NCBI GenBank assembly: GCA_945860605.1
Contig: CAMAQL010000012.1
Span: 1-37,559, forward strand
DNA: 37,559 nt
Direction of reading: 5' to 3'
Origin: Chitinophaga pinensis
GTDB taxonomy: Bacteria; Bacteroidota; Bacteroidia; Chitinophagales; Chitinophagaceae
A program made the translations under genes and the position numbers. Positions 1-8,211 of this stretch are shown here, in pieces; position 1 is the stretch's first letter; every line of letters starts with the position of its first letter. Below the pieces are notes generated by a model. The model was not told the DNA's origin. It saw only the letters and a program-made list of their open reading frames with translations, and did not search any database.

Positions 1-473
1 CTTTGGAAATCCGATTCAGAGAAAAAACGACCGTATTTAATATTAAATGCTTGAATGTCTTTGAACTCCTCGGTCACACCATATATATTAATTCCTTTTA
101 ATACGTTTTCTTCATAAGTGAATGTCGCATTGGTAGAAACAAAGAATGCGGTGTTGGCAGCCAAACTACTTTTCTTTTTCACCATCTCCATTTCGGCGAT
201 TTTCATAGATGGTCTTTTCACAAACTTCCACCATGGATATTCAGGTCCACCAGCATAATCCCATTTGTCTATATAAATTGTATTACTTCCAAAACTAGAT
301 AAATCACTTTTCACTTTTGATTTCAAACTATCAATGGTGGCTAAAACGCCAATGATACAAAAGATACCAATAGTGATACCAAACAAGGAAAGAAAGGTTC
401 TTAACTTATTTACTTTTAGCTCTTGAAGGGCCATTTTAAAGCTATTCCAAAGAATACTTAACACTTTAATCAT
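1..473 (-). CDS. ABC transporter permease, MacB/FtsX type (N-terminal part, runs off left edge)
   Basis: Partial gene; the first 157 codons are in the window and the rest lies beyond base 1. It starts at an ATG read from 473 downwards and has no in-frame stop. The protein begins MIKVLSILWNSFKMALQELK, followed by a basic stretch (VNKLRTF) and one long hydrophobic helix at about residues 27-47 (LSLFGITIGIFCIIGVLATI). A soluble region follows, with the motif SFGSNTIYIDKW at about 61-72. This is the layout of MacB-type permeases: a cytoplasmic amphipathic N-terminus, TM1, then a large periplasmic MacB_PCD domain. Such permeases pair with an ATPase to move peptides, antibiotics or lipoproteins mechanically across the envelope; the substrate cannot be read here. 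The partner ATPase is not in the window, since the FtsE at the right end is far away. Family assignment is good; the specific role is unknown. Confidence 0.85.
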   Translation of the reverse strand, partial: MIKVLSILWNSFKMALQELKVNKLRTFLSLFGITIGIFCIIGVLATIDSLKSKVKSDLSSFGSNTIYIDKWDYAGGPEYPWWKFVKRPSMKIAEMEMVKKKSSLAANTAFFVSTNATFTYEENVLKGINIYGVTEEFKDIQAFNIKYGRFFSESDFQ

Positions 474-633
474 GTGGTAAAATTAGTACATTCATTTGTA
501 TGACCCTAAATAATTGAAGGGCGGTTGATAAAAGGGCTGAACCATCCAATAGGCCGATGAGCTGTTTGTAGAAGAAATTTGTCTATTGTCTTAAAAATAA
601 GCAACATAGAACGAATCCTATCTATTTGATTCG

Positions 634-641
634 TATTTTTG
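634..641 (+). promoter_or_regulatory. Putative -7 element of the sdh operon promoter
   Basis: TATTTTTG matches the Bacteroidota -7 consensus TAnnTTTG in all fixed positions and lies 24 nt before the sdhC ATG. No TTTG stands at the expected distance upstream, so the -33 half is weak or absent. The rest of 474-665 shows no gene; the open frame on its minus strand runs antisense into sdhC. Confidence 0.45.
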
Positions 642-665
642 CGGAGATTTTTAAACTCATCTACT

Positions 666-1364
666 ATGACATTCAAACAAATGTTTACCTCTTCCGTAGG
701 AAAAAAATTGGTAATGGGATTCACAGGTATTTTCTTAATTCTTTTTTTAATTGTACATGCTGGACTGAACGCAACCATTTTTGCAAATGATGGTGGATTG
801 ATGTTCAATAAAGCTGGACATTTTATGGGAAGTAATGCCGTACCTAGAATCTTAGAAATTGGATTATTCCTTGGCATCTTCTTACACATTTATCAAGGTT
901 ATTTATTGACCCTGGAAAATAAAAGTAAAAGAGCGGTTGGATATGCAGTGAACTATGACAAAGGGAGTAAGTGGTATAGCAGAAGTATGGCGATTTTAGG
1001 CACCCTTATTCTTTTGTTTTTAATAGCCCATATTTATCATTTTTGGACTCCAAGTAGACTAGGTGGCATGGGCGGTATTAAAGCATTAGGCGAGGTGGAA
1101 CACAATGGTGTGATCTTACATAATTTATATGCCGAAATGGATTTAGTATTTACCAATCCTTATATCGTTGTATTGTATGTTTTAGCTTGTGGCTCTTTAG
1201 GCTATCACTTAGCACATGGTTTCCAAAGTGCTTTTAAAACAATTGGTGTACATAATAAAAAGTACCATGCCATGTTAACAAGCTTAGGGTATGGCTTTGC
1301 TATTTTCATTCCATTGCTTTTTGCTTCAATGCCAATTAGCTTTTATTTTGATTGGATTAAATAG
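666..1364 (+). CDS. sdhC: Succinate dehydrogenase cytochrome b subunit (b558 type)
   Basis: Membrane anchor of complex II, which passes electrons from succinate to the quinone pool. The 232-residue protein has about five hydrophobic helices (near 15-40, 60-83, 108-127, 160-185 and 205-228). Histidines in or next to helices (H31, H52, H74, H122, H125, and one in YHLAHGF near 190) are candidate haem ligands, as in the one-gene dihaem b558 anchors of Bacteroidota. The motif FTSSVGKKLVMGFTG at 7-21 is characteristic. The frame is open upstream to a TTG at 639, but ATG 666 is chosen because it gives the normal N-terminus and lies 24 nt after a good -7 element. sdhA follows after 49 nt and sdhB after that, so the three form one operon. 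There is no separate SdhD, as expected for this type. Confidence 0.95.
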   Translation: MTFKQMFTSSVGKKLVMGFTGIFLILFLIVHAGLNATIFANDGGLMFNKAGHFMGSNAVPRILEIGLFLGIFLHIYQGYLLTLENKSKRAVGYAVNYDKGSKWYSRSMAILGTLILLFLIAHIYHFWTPSRLGGMGGIKALGEVEHNGVILHNLYAEMDLVFTNPYIVVLYVLACGSLGYHLAHGFQSAFKTIGVHNKKYHAMLTSLGYGFAIFIPLLFASMPISFYFDWIK

Positions 1365-1413
1365 TTCAAAAAAACAAACACAATTTCATTAACTGATTGA
1401 TAAAAGATTAACT

Positions 1414-3387
1414 ATGATAGACGCTAAAATTCCAAAAGGTGATCTTGATAATAAATGGGTAGATTATAAAGGCCATTGTAAACTGGTCAACCCAGCTAAT
1501 AAAAGAAAAATGGAAGTGATTGTAGTGGGTACCGGTTTAGCTGGTGCTTCTGCTGCTGCTTCTTTAGGTGAAATGGGGTATAAAGTGAAAGCATTTTGTT
1601 TTCAGGATTCACCACGTCGTGCCCACTCTATTGCTGCACAAGGTGGTATCAATGCTGCTAAAAACTATCAGAATGATGGTGACAGCGTATTTAGATTGTT
1701 CTATGACACCATCAAAGGTGGAGACTATCGTTCTCGCGAAGCCAATGTGCATCGTTTAGCAGAAGTGAGTTCAAATATTATTGATCAATGTGTGGCACAG
1801 GGTGTTCCCTTTGCGCGTGAATATGGCGGTTTATTAAGCAATCGTAGCTTTGGTGGTACGCAAGTTCAAAGAACCTTCTACGCTGCTGGTCAAACAGGAC
1901 AACAATTATTAATTGGCGCATATCAAGCATTAGAGCGTCAGGTTGCATTGGGAAATGTGCAAATGTTTGCGCGTCACGAAATGTTAGACGTGGTTAAAGT
2001 AGACGGTAAAGCAAAAGGTATTATTGCACGTAATTTAGTAACAGGTGAATTAGAAAGACATTTTGGATATGCGGTTTTATTGTGCACTGGTGGATATGGT
2101 AACGTCTATTATTTGTCAACCAATGCAATGGGATCGAACGTCACTGCTGCATGGAAAGCGCATAAGCAAGGTGCCTTTTTTGCCAACCCTTGTTTCACTC
2201 AGATCCACCCTACTTGTATTCCAGTAAGTGGTGACCACCAATCTAAATTGACTTTGATGTCAGAGTCTTTAAGAAATGATGGTCGTATCTGGGTCCCTAA
2301 AAATGTAGGAGAAACTAGAAAAGCAAATGAGATTCCAGATGCAGATAGAGATTATTTTTTAGAGCGTCGTTATCCAGCATTCGGAAACTTAGTACCACGT
2401 GACGTAGCGTCTCGTGCTGCAAAAGAAAGATGTGATGCAGGATATGGAGTCGGCACTTCTAAACAAGCGGTGTATTTAGACTATGCTGCAGCAATTGAGC
2501 GTTATGGTAAAATAGAAATAAGCAAAAAAGGTTTAAGTAATGCAAGCCAGGAGGAGATCATTGCTTTAGGTAAAGAAGTCGTGAAAGAAAAATATGGTAA
2601 CTTATTTACTATGTATGCAAAAATCACGGGTGAAAATCCATATGAAGTACCAATGCGTATTTATCCAGCGGTGCACTATACCATGGGTGGTTTATGGGTA
2701 GATTATGAATTACAAACTTCTGTGCCAGGTTTATATGCATTGGGAGAAGCCAACTTTAGTGATCACGGTGCCAACCGTTTAGGTGCGAGTGCTTTGATGC
2801 AAGGTTTATCAGATGGTTATTTTGTGATTCCTTATACATTAGGTAACAATTTAGCTGATGAGATTTACAATGCGCCTATCCCTACTTCACACCCTGCATT
2901 TGAAGCTGCAGAAAAAATAGTTGCTGAAAGAATAGCAAAATTGAAAAATATCAACGGAAAACAATCTGTTGAAAGCTTCCACAAGCGTTTAGGTAAAATT
3001 ATTTGGAACGAATGTGGTATGTCAAGAACAGAAGCAGGTTTGAAGCAAGCGATAGCTGATGTACAAGCATTGAAAAAAGAATTCTGGTCAGATGTTAGAA
3101 TCCCTGGAGAGATCAACGAATACAATCCTGAATTAGATAAAGCCAACCGTGTTGCGGACTTTATTGAATTAGGAGAATTAATGTGTGTAGATGCATTAGC
3201 GAGAGAAGAAAGCTGCGGTGGTCACTTTAGAGAAGAATACCAAACACCAGAAGGTGAAGCATTAAGAGACGATGAAAACTTTATGTATGTTGCTGCATGG
3301 GAATTGAAAAATGAACATGAGTGGGCTTTACACAAAGAGGAATTGAAATATGAAGTGATTCAACCATCTCAAAGAAACTATAAATAA
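1414..3387 (+). CDS. sdhA: Succinate dehydrogenase/fumarate reductase flavoprotein subunit
   Basis: Catalytic subunit of complex II; it oxidises succinate to fumarate on a bound FAD at the cytoplasmic face. The 657-residue protein has the dinucleotide-binding motif [10 protein letters not shown] at 39-48. The motif [10 protein letters not shown] starts at H71, the expected covalent flavin attachment site. [19 protein letters not shown] lies near 147-165, and HPTC near 266 and HYTMGGLWV near 419 belong to the active site. [11 protein letters not shown] near 453 is the second FAD-binding stretch. Length and motif order fit the longer Bacteroidota/epsilonproteobacterial-type SdhA/FrdA. The sequence alone does not decide between succinate oxidation and fumarate reduction; context with an aerobic-type gene set favours dehydrogenase. 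The gap to sdhB is 7 nt. Confidence 0.97.
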   Translation: MIDAKIPKGDLDNKWVDYKGHCKLVNPANKRKMEVIVVGTGLAGASAAASLGEMGYKVKAFCFQDSPRRAHSIAAQGGINAAKNYQNDGDSVFRLFYDTIKGGDYRSREANVHRLAEVSSNIIDQCVAQGVPFAREYGGLLSNRSFGGTQVQRTFYAAGQTGQQLLIGAYQALERQVALGNVQMFARHEMLDVVKVDGKAKGIIARNLVTGELERHFGYAVLLCTGGYGNVYYLSTNAMGSNVTAAWKAHKQGAFFANPCFTQIHPTCIPVSGDHQSKLTLMSESLRNDGRIWVPKNVGETRKANEIPDADRDYFLERRYPAFGNLVPRDVASRAAKERCDAGYGVGTSKQAVYLDYAAAIERYGKIEISKKGLSNASQEEIIALGKEVVKEKYGNLFTMYAKITGENPYEVPMRIYPAVHYTMGGLWVDYELQTSVPGLYALGEANFSDHGANRLGASALMQGLSDGYFVIPYTLGNNLADEIYNAPIPTSHPAFEAAEKIVAERIAKLKNINGKQSVESFHKRLGKIIWNECGMSRTEAGLKQAIADVQALKKEFWSDVRIPGEINEYNPELDKANRVADFIELGELMCVDALAREESCGGHFREEYQTPEGEALRDDENFMYVAAWELKNEHEWALHKEELKYEVIQPSQRNYK

Positions 3388-3394
3388 TATTGCC

Positions 3395-4156
3395 ATGTCA
3401 CATACTACTATGAATTTAAATTTAAAGGTTTGGCGTCAAAAGAATACAAAAACTGCTGGTGCATTTCAAATGTACAGAGTTGAAAATATTTCTGATGAGA
3501 TGTCTTTCTTAGAAATGATGGATATTTTGAACGAACAATTAATTACAACAGGTGGAGAACCAGTTGCATTTGACCATGATTGTAGAGAAGGTATTTGCGG
3601 GATGTGTTCTATGTATATCAATGGTAAGCCACACGGCCCTTGGCAAGCCAATACCACTTGTCAATTGCATATGCGTGCATTCAAAGACAATGATACCATT
3701 GTGATTGAGCCATGGAGAGCAAATGCATTCCCGGTAATTAAAGATTTGACAGTAGACAGATCTGCATTTGATAGAATCATTCAAGCTGGTGGATACATTA
3801 GTGTAAATACAGGTAATGCGGTGGATGGTAATTCTTTACCAATCGAAAAATCAAAAGCAGATGAATCTTTTGCAGCAGCCATGTGCATTGGTTGCGGTGC
3901 TTGTGTAGCAGCTTGTAAAAATAGCTCTGCCATGTTATTCTTAAGTGCTAAAGTATCCCACTTAGCCTTATTGCCACAAGGTGGTCCAGAAAGAAAAACT
4001 CGTGTAACCAATATGGTGGCACAATTAGATAAGGAAGGCTTTGGAGCATGTACCAATACAGGTGCTTGCGAAGCAGCTTGTCCAAAAGAAATTTCAATAG
4101 CGAACATTGCTCGTTTAAACAAAGAGTATATCGTAGCTGGTTTAACAGCTGAATAA
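3395..4156 (+). CDS. sdhB: Succinate dehydrogenase/fumarate reductase iron-sulfur subunit
   Basis: Electron-transfer subunit of complex II, 253 residues. The N-terminal ferredoxin domain carries the 2Fe-2S cysteines C63, C68, C71 and C89 (CREGICGMC and later TTCQ). The C-terminal domain has C164, C167, C170 and C174 ([11 protein letters not shown]), then C219, C225 and C229 ([12 protein letters not shown]). Together these provide the ligands of the 4Fe-4S and 3Fe-4S clusters. All family cysteines are present. It is the third gene of the sdhCAB operon, and the next gene (tRNA methyltransferase) starts 2 nt after the stop, so it is probably co-transcribed. Confidence 0.97.
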   Translation: MSHTTMNLNLKVWRQKNTKTAGAFQMYRVENISDEMSFLEMMDILNEQLITTGGEPVAFDHDCREGICGMCSMYINGKPHGPWQANTTCQLHMRAFKDNDTIVIEPWRANAFPVIKDLTVDRSAFDRIIQAGGYISVNTGNAVDGNSLPIEKSKADESFAAAMCIGCGACVAACKNSSAMLFLSAKVSHLALLPQGGPERKTRVTNMVAQLDKEGFGACTNTGACEAACPKEISIANIARLNKEYIVAGLTAE

Positions 4157-4158
4157 TA

Positions 4159-4887
4159 GTGGCAAACCCCTATTTCCAGTGTAAACAATTTATCATGCAT
4201 CAGGAATATACTGCAATGAAAGTATGTACTGATGCATGTTTATTTGGTGCATGGGCTGCTGCTGATGTGCAAATACAAACTGCTAAAAAAATATTAGATA
4301 TTGGTTCTGGCACAGGTTTACTTAGTTTAATGCTTGCACAACAATCTGCTGCACATATCACTGCCATTGAAATTGAGGAAGGGGCATTTAACCAAACAGC
4401 ATCTAATTTCGATTTAAGCCCTTGGAAAGAAAGATTGGATGTGGTTCATACATCTATACAAAATTATGCCGCAGATGACAAAAAGCAATTATTTGATTGT
4501 ATCATTACCAATCCACCTTTTTACGAACAAGATTTAACATCAACAGATTCTGCTAAGAATTTAGCTTCGCATAGTACTGCTTTGTCATGGGATGATTTAG
4601 CAAAATCAGTTGCTAGTTTATTACAAGAATATGGTACTTGGTATGTTTTAGTACCGACCTTAAGAGCTTACACGATGCAAAAAATAGCATCCAACTATGG
4701 GTTAGAATTATCCGAAGAATGTTTGATGTACAATGATGCAAAGCATCTTCCCATCAGGGCCATGTTAAAATTTGTGAAGCAAAAGGAGACGGCAATACAA
4801 AGAAATAAAATTGTCATCAAAAATGAAGATCAATCCTACACGACTGAATTTACCAATTACTTGAAGGATTATTATTTACACTTATAA
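4159..4887 (+). CDS. trmN6: tRNA1(Val) (adenine-37-N6)-methyltransferase, TrmN6/YfiC family
   Basis: Class I SAM-dependent methyltransferase of 242 residues. The SAM-binding motif DIGSGTGLLSLMLA lies at 47-60, and the catalytic motif NPPF at 118-121 is typical of enzymes that methylate exocyclic amino groups of adenine. The N-terminal stretch (F-x-CKQF-x-MHQ-x-x-x-AMKVCTD) is the conserved start of the TrmN6 family, where it modifies A37 of tRNA-Val. The start is a GTG at 4159, only 2 nt after sdhB. The next in-frame ATG (4195) would cut off the conserved CKQF motif, so GTG is preferred. Placement behind sdhB suggests read-through from the sdh promoter; there is no obvious functional link. 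Confidence 0.87.
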   Translation: MANPYFQCKQFIMHQEYTAMKVCTDACLFGAWAAADVQIQTAKKILDIGSGTGLLSLMLAQQSAAHITAIEIEEGAFNQTASNFDLSPWKERLDVVHTSIQNYAADDKKQLFDCIITNPPFYEQDLTSTDSAKNLASHSTALSWDDLAKSVASLLQEYGTWYVLVPTLRAYTMQKIASNYGLELSEECLMYNDAKHLPIRAMLKFVKQKETAIQRNKIVIKNEDQSYTTEFTNYLKDYYLHL

Positions 4888-4945
4888 TTTTACTAGTTAT
4901 AATAAATTATAAAGTCTGTTTTTTACAAGATAATAATTAGATCTA

Positions 4946-6142
4946 CTAGTGCTTTGAATAGTCTACTAAATTTTCATAGCGAGGATTCAAGACCCCTTTT
5001 TCTAACATCGTTGCACGTTGAATAATTTCATTCCCGCCAGATACTAAATCGGGTAAAACATACTTGATCAACTGCTCTCCAAAAAACCTGCTAGCATCAC
5101 GCGGTAATTCATTGGGTAAATTACCTACAGCCATAATATCAATTCCTTCTGGTAAGTATGGGGAAGTTTTTTCAAAACTATTGACATTGACACCATATAC
5201 AGGATCTTCTGAAGGCGCGTCTCCTAAATTACAAGGCACACTACCATGAGCATCGTCTGTAATATCTGCAATAGTGGTCAACACAAACTCTTCTTCTAAT
5301 AAATCTTGATGCGTGAACAATGGAGGAATCCCAGGTTCCCAATAAATACCATTCATTAAAATCTGAGCATGTGGCAAGTATTGTTTAAATATGCAATCGT
5401 AATTTTCGGGATGGGCATGAAAATCATTGCGCTCATATGCCTTCGTTATTTTATGCTTGTATAAATCTTTGCCTTTTAAATGCACATACACAGGATAAGC
5501 ATAATGGCGATCAAACTCTTCTGGTTCTACTTGTTGCACATCCATTAAATTCATCACCTCTAAAATACCATGAGCCACCCTACCCGACCCTGTGATAACA
5601 ATTTTTACTGGAGGTAATTTCAATCCAAAATAAGTGTGGATCAATTCTCTATAATCTTTTACTTCCTTCACCCTACCTAGATGAAATGCTTTGGTACGAT
5701 TGCCATAAGCCATGATGCCATTATGTGCACCAACAATGCCTGCAAAAAAACCAAAACCAATGAGTCTTTGTCCATCCTCATGTTCTAAACATTCATAATC
5801 AATCAGCGTAATACCTAGATCCATCATTTTATGAAACAAGGCTTGATTATAAGGTTGTGCCTTTTTGGTATGGGAAAAGAATAAATAAGTTTTATCAGCA
5901 ATCAACTGGGCCTTCGGCACCTCTTTAATACCCAATAAAATATCTGCTTTACTAATATCAGTCACTAATTCTAATCCTTCTCTTTTGTATTCCTCATCTT
6001 TATAACATCTATTTGGTGATGCTTCTACAATAATATCCCAATCTGGATGTTGCTCTTTAAGCCACTTACATTGCTTAGGCGTTAAAGCCACCCTATTATC
6101 ACTGGGAACTTTTCCCTCTTTAATAAGTCCTAATACAGGCAT
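4946..6142 (-). CDS. NAD(P)-dependent oxidoreductase, saccharopine/alanine dehydrogenase family
   Basis: 398 residues from the ATG at 6142; the frame stays open upstream but there runs into the divergent hscB. The N-terminal half (LGLIKEGKVPSDNRVALTP) is the substrate-binding domain of the AlaDH/PNT and lysine-forming saccharopine dehydrogenase family. R17, K73 (GIKEVP) and H91 (FSHT) sit in the motifs that hold the catalytic Lys/His pair. The Rossmann motif GSGRVAHG is at 185-192. The length resembles yeast-type Lys1 (about 370) more than the larger bifunctional enzymes. It could act in lysine metabolism or on another amino or keto acid pair; no lysine-pathway gene is nearby, so the substrate is not assigned. 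It is divergent from hscB with 34 nt between the two start codons, so the promoters must overlap. Confidence 0.8.
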   Translation of the reverse strand: MPVLGLIKEGKVPSDNRVALTPKQCKWLKEQHPDWDIIVEASPNRCYKDEEYKREGLELVTDISKADILLGIKEVPKAQLIADKTYLFFSHTKKAQPYNQALFHKMMDLGITLIDYECLEHEDGQRLIGFGFFAGIVGAHNGIMAYGNRTKAFHLGRVKEVKDYRELIHTYFGLKLPPVKIVITGSGRVAHGILEVMNLMDVQQVEPEEFDRHYAYPVYVHLKGKDLYKHKITKAYERNDFHAHPENYDCIFKQYLPHAQILMNGIYWEPGIPPLFTHQDLLEEEFVLTTIADITDDAHGSVPCNLGDAPSEDPVYGVNVNSFEKTSPYLPEGIDIMAVGNLPNELPRDASRFFGEQLIKYVLPDLVSGGNEIIQRATMLEKGVLNPRYENLVDYSKH

Positions 6143-6176
6143 ATTGGTTATTTTGCACAATATAAGAAATTTCAGC

Positions 6177-6680
6177 ATGAACTATTTTGAGTTATTTGGT
6201 CTTCCTATTGGTTTTCAAGTAGATACACAAAAACTAAGGGCTGCTTTCATGGAGATCCAGAAAGCATCTCATCCCGATAAATTTGCACAGGGCAATTCCG
6301 ATGAGCAGGAAACTGCTTTAGAACAATCCGCTATGGCGAATAAAGGTTATACCCTTTTGAATCAAAAAGAACGCATTCTACCCTATGTACTCGAAATACA
6401 AGGCATACTTACCCCAGATGAGAAATATGCCCTAGAACCAAGTTTTTTAATGGAAATGATGGAATTTAACGAGGCCTGGATGGATGCAGAAGATGAAAAT
6501 GCAAAACAAGTCATCATACAACAAATTGCACAGTTAAAAAATGAACTATATGCACCTATTCAAACGTATATGGAAATGGATCAGATCGATTCTATTTCCC
6601 AAGAAGCAATGCTGCAAATAAAATCCTACTACTACAAGAAAAAATACCTTGATAGGATTTTGGAAGATTTCCATCATTAA
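6177..6680 (+). CDS. hscB: Fe-S cluster assembly co-chaperone HscB
   Basis: J-domain protein of 167 residues that delivers the IscU scaffold to an Hsp70 partner. The J domain occupies about 1-75, with the obligatory HPD triad at 32-34 (ASHPDKF). The C-terminal three-helix HSCB domain (about 85-165) binds the scaffold and holds the LNEA-like acidic stretch MMEFNEAWMDAEDE. The start is the ATG at 6177 (MNYFELFGLP), which is the standard N-terminus; the frame is open further upstream into the divergent gene. No hscA, iscU or fdx is nearby, so the partner Hsp70 may be HscA elsewhere or the DnaK at 9133. The strong length and motif match make the call safe. Confidence 0.9.
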   Translation: MNYFELFGLPIGFQVDTQKLRAAFMEIQKASHPDKFAQGNSDEQETALEQSAMANKGYTLLNQKERILPYVLEIQGILTPDEKYALEPSFLMEMMEFNEAWMDAEDENAKQVIIQQIAQLKNELYAPIQTYMEMDQIDSISQEAMLQIKSYYYKKKYLDRILEDFHH

Positions 6681-6690
6681 TGTAATATTG
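6659..6690 (+). promoter_or_regulatory. Putative promoter of tRNA-Leu(CAA)
   Basis: TTTG at 6659-6662, a 20-nt spacer, then TAATATTG at 6683-6690 (one mismatch to TAnnTTTG). It lies at the 3' end of hscB and would start transcription about 20 nt before the tRNA at 6719. Confidence 0.5.
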
Positions 6691-6718
6691 CAGCCCGCCG
6701 CGCACTCAGGTGTAAATT

Positions 6719-6802
6719 GCCCAGATGGCGGAATTGGTAGACGCGCTAGACTCAAAATCTGGTTATCGCAAGGTAGTGCAGGTTCGATTCCTGTTCTGGG
6801 CA
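6719..6802 (+). tRNA. tRNA-Leu (anticodon CAA)
   Basis: Class II tRNA of 84 nt. The acceptor stem GCCCAGA pairs with TCTGGGC, with discriminator A at 6802. The anticodon arm is CTAGA-CTCAAAA-TCTGG, giving anticodon CAA. The D arm (GGCGGAATTGGTAGACGC) and T arm (GCAGGTTCGATTCCTG) are normal, and the variable region is extended as expected for leucine. The CCA end is not encoded. Confidence 0.97.
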
Positions 6803-6804
6803 CA

Positions 6805-6834
6805 AACCCTGTCACGAAAGTGACAGGGTTTTTT
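6805..6834 (+). terminator. Rho-independent terminator of tRNA-Leu(CAA)
   Basis: Perfect 11-bp stem AACCCTGTCAC / GTGACAGGGTT with a GAAA tetraloop, followed by TTTT. It starts 2 nt after the tRNA. Confidence 0.9.
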
Positions 6835-6888
6835 AATGCGAGACAACGTCGGGAGCTCGCTCACGTAAGTTGACGAGCATTAAAAAAC
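6828..6888. repeat. Inverted repeat with 12-bp perfect AT-rich arms
   Basis: GTTTTTTAATGC at 6828-6839 is the exact reverse complement of GCATTAAAAAAC at 6877-6888. The 37 nt between them are GC-richer and hold the short palindromes GAGCTC and GAGC-TC-GCTC. The left arm reuses the U-tract of the tRNA terminator, so the two structures compete. Open frames across it look accidental. Confidence 0.75.
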
Positions 6889-6889
6889 A

Positions 6890-6914
6890 CAACGAAATGC
6901 GAAGCATTTTGTTG
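6890..6914. repeat. Short hairpin with GAA loop
   Basis: CAACGAAATGC (6890-6900), loop GAA, GCATTTTGTTG (6904-6914): eleven pairs, one of them G-T. Its right arm runs directly into the first copy of the direct repeat that follows. Confidence 0.75.
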
Positions 6915-7045
6915 AAAGGGTTTGGGTAAGCCCCACGTAGAAGTTCAGGAAGACGGCGAAGCCGGCAATCCTGAAAAGAGTTGAAAGGGTTTGGGTACGC
7001 CCAACTCTGAAGGAAGACGGCGAAGCCGGCAGTCCTGAAATCAGG
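6911..7045. repeat. Two tandem copies of a hairpin-bearing repeat unit
   Basis: Copy 1 is 6911-6976 and copy 2 is 6980-7040. Each begins GTTGAAAGGGTTTGGGTA and ends with a nearly identical 29-nt block that contains the mini-hairpin CGGC-GAA-GCCG (6954-6964 and 7018-7028). In copy 1 this is enclosed by TTCAGGA / TCCTGAA (6944-6950 / 6969-6975). The copies differ mainly in a short variable middle and in single bases. CCTGA-AA-TCAGG closes the cluster at 7034-7045. No convincing coding frame crosses it. Function is unknown; see the findings. Confidence 0.85.
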
Positions 7046-7072
7046 TTTGAGGATTCTTTTCTATCTTTAACC

Positions 7073-7342
7073 ATGACCATTCCTCAAATCTTACTAACCC
7101 TACTAATCATATGGGGCATCCCCAGCACTTATTTCAGAAGTAAGTTCAGAAAGATTGTCTACCAAACAGACGACTGGAAAATAAATATCAAACCCCTATT
7201 CAAAAAAGAGATCATTGGCTTATTCAGTAATATGTATCCAGAAAATCCAGATTACATCAAAACAAGAAATCAATACCGTATCTATTTATTGATTTATCTT
7301 TTTATTTTCATCTTGTATCAATATATCAAAACACAATCATGA
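7073..7342 (+). CDS. Small membrane protein, function unknown
   Basis: 89 residues, not recognised. The N-terminal hydrophobic helix (about 3-20, IPQILLTLLIIWGIPSTYF) and a C-terminal one (about 69-84, IYLLIYLFIFILYQYI) flank a basic soluble middle (SKFRKIVYQTDDWKINIKPLFKKE). The start at ATG 7073 follows TATCTTTA, one mismatch from the -7 consensus, by only a few bases, which would give a very short leader. The stop overlaps the ATG of the next gene in an ATGA arrangement, so the two are translationally coupled and probably work together in the membrane. Real gene by overlap and codon use; no function proposed. Confidence 0.7.
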   Translation: MTIPQILLTLLIIWGIPSTYFRSKFRKIVYQTDDWKINIKPLFKKEIIGLFSNMYPENPDYIKTRNQYRIYLLIYLFIFILYQYIKTQS

Positions 7343-8211
7343 AGCAATCTATTCTAAATTTAATCTTCTCATTGCTCTCCTTTGCTATTGGATATGGCAT
7401 TGCACTATTAACTGGATTGAAGCTAATCCAAGAAGCTGTATTGATTGCTTATGTGATTCAATGGATTGCATTTATCCCTGCCTATCTTTTTCAAACAGAA
7501 AAATTCTATGACCTAACAGGAAGCATCACTTATATGACCGTTGTATCATTTGTCTGTTACCATAGTTATGCATCCATGAATGTAAATATTGCTAGCATTA
7601 TATTAGCAGCTTGTATCCTAATATGGACAATCCGTTTAGGATCATTCTTATTTACGAGAATACATAAAGCGGGAGAAGATAAAAGATTCAAACTCATCAA
7701 ACCCTCACCCACAAGGTTCTTCATGACATGGACTTTGCAAGGTATGTGGGTTTCAATATGTTCTATGTGTGCTTTAACAGCCATTGCGAGTAAAGAAGGC
7801 GTAATACAAAATGGATTATTTTATATTGGCTTACTTGTTTTTATCATTGGCTTTGTAGTAGAGATCATTGCCGATATGCAAAAGTCACAGTTCCGAAAAA
7901 ATCCGGATAACAAAGATCAATTCATTCAACATGGACTATGGGCTTATTCAAGACACCCCAATTATTTTGGTGAAATCGCTTTATGGTTAGGAGTTGCCAT
8001 CATGTCTTTTTCTTCATTAACAGGAGGACAGTATATAAGTTTGATCTCACCACTGTTTACCTATTTACTACTCGTGTATGTAAGTGGTGTTAGACTACTA
8101 GAAATTTCAGGGATGGAAAAATGGGGACATACAGAAAAGTATCAAGCGTATATCAACACCACGCCTTCCCTATTTCCCTTTACTAACCCAAAGGGCCCAG
8201 ACAATAAATAA
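7339..8211 (+). CDS. DUF1295 family membrane protein (steroid 5-alpha-reductase-like)
   Basis: 290 residues with about seven hydrophobic helices. The C-terminal motif SRHPNYFGEIALWLG at about 204-218 is the hallmark of the DUF1295 / 3-oxo-5-alpha-steroid 4-dehydrogenase-like and isoprenylcysteine methyltransferase-like fold. It binds NAD(P)H or SAM in the parts of the family that have been studied. The FFMTWTLQGMWV stretch near 127-138 is also typical. Bacterial members are annotated as reductases without a proven substrate. The gene is coupled to the 89-residue protein upstream (ATGA overlap). Its 3' end overlaps the convergent DoxX-like gene by 42 nt. Confidence 0.85.
   Translation: MKQSILNLIFSLLSFAIGYGIALLTGLKLIQEAVLIAYVIQWIAFIPAYLFQTEKFYDLTGSITYMTVVSFVCYHSYASMNVNIASIILAACILIWTIRLGSFLFTRIHKAGEDKRFKLIKPSPTRFFMTWTLQGMWVSICSMCALTAIASKEGVIQNGLFYIGLLVFIIGFVVEIIADMQKSQFRKNPDNKDQFIQHGLWAYSRHPNYFGEIALWLGVAIMSFSSLTGGQYISLISPLFTYLLLVYVSGVRLLEISGMEKWGHTEKYQAYINTTPSLFPFTNPKGPDNK

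Noticed and set aside
506-889. 127-codon open frame antisense to the start of sdhC
   Set aside because: It covers the sdhC promoter and coding start, has no family resemblance and no plausible start signal.
4888-4945. Terminator between the convergent trmN6 and dehydrogenase genes
   Set aside because: Only short AT-rich self-complementary words (ACTAGT twice, TTATAA); no stem with GC pairs.
6911-7040. Possible small CRISPR array
   Set aside because: Only two units, the variable middle is 7-11 nt, the repeat itself is over 45 nt, and no cas gene is near.
6649-7080. Open reading frames crossing tRNA-Leu(CAA) and the repeat cluster on both strands
   Set aside because: They run through a tRNA, a terminator and palindromes, have no family resemblance, and owe their length to the repeat units.
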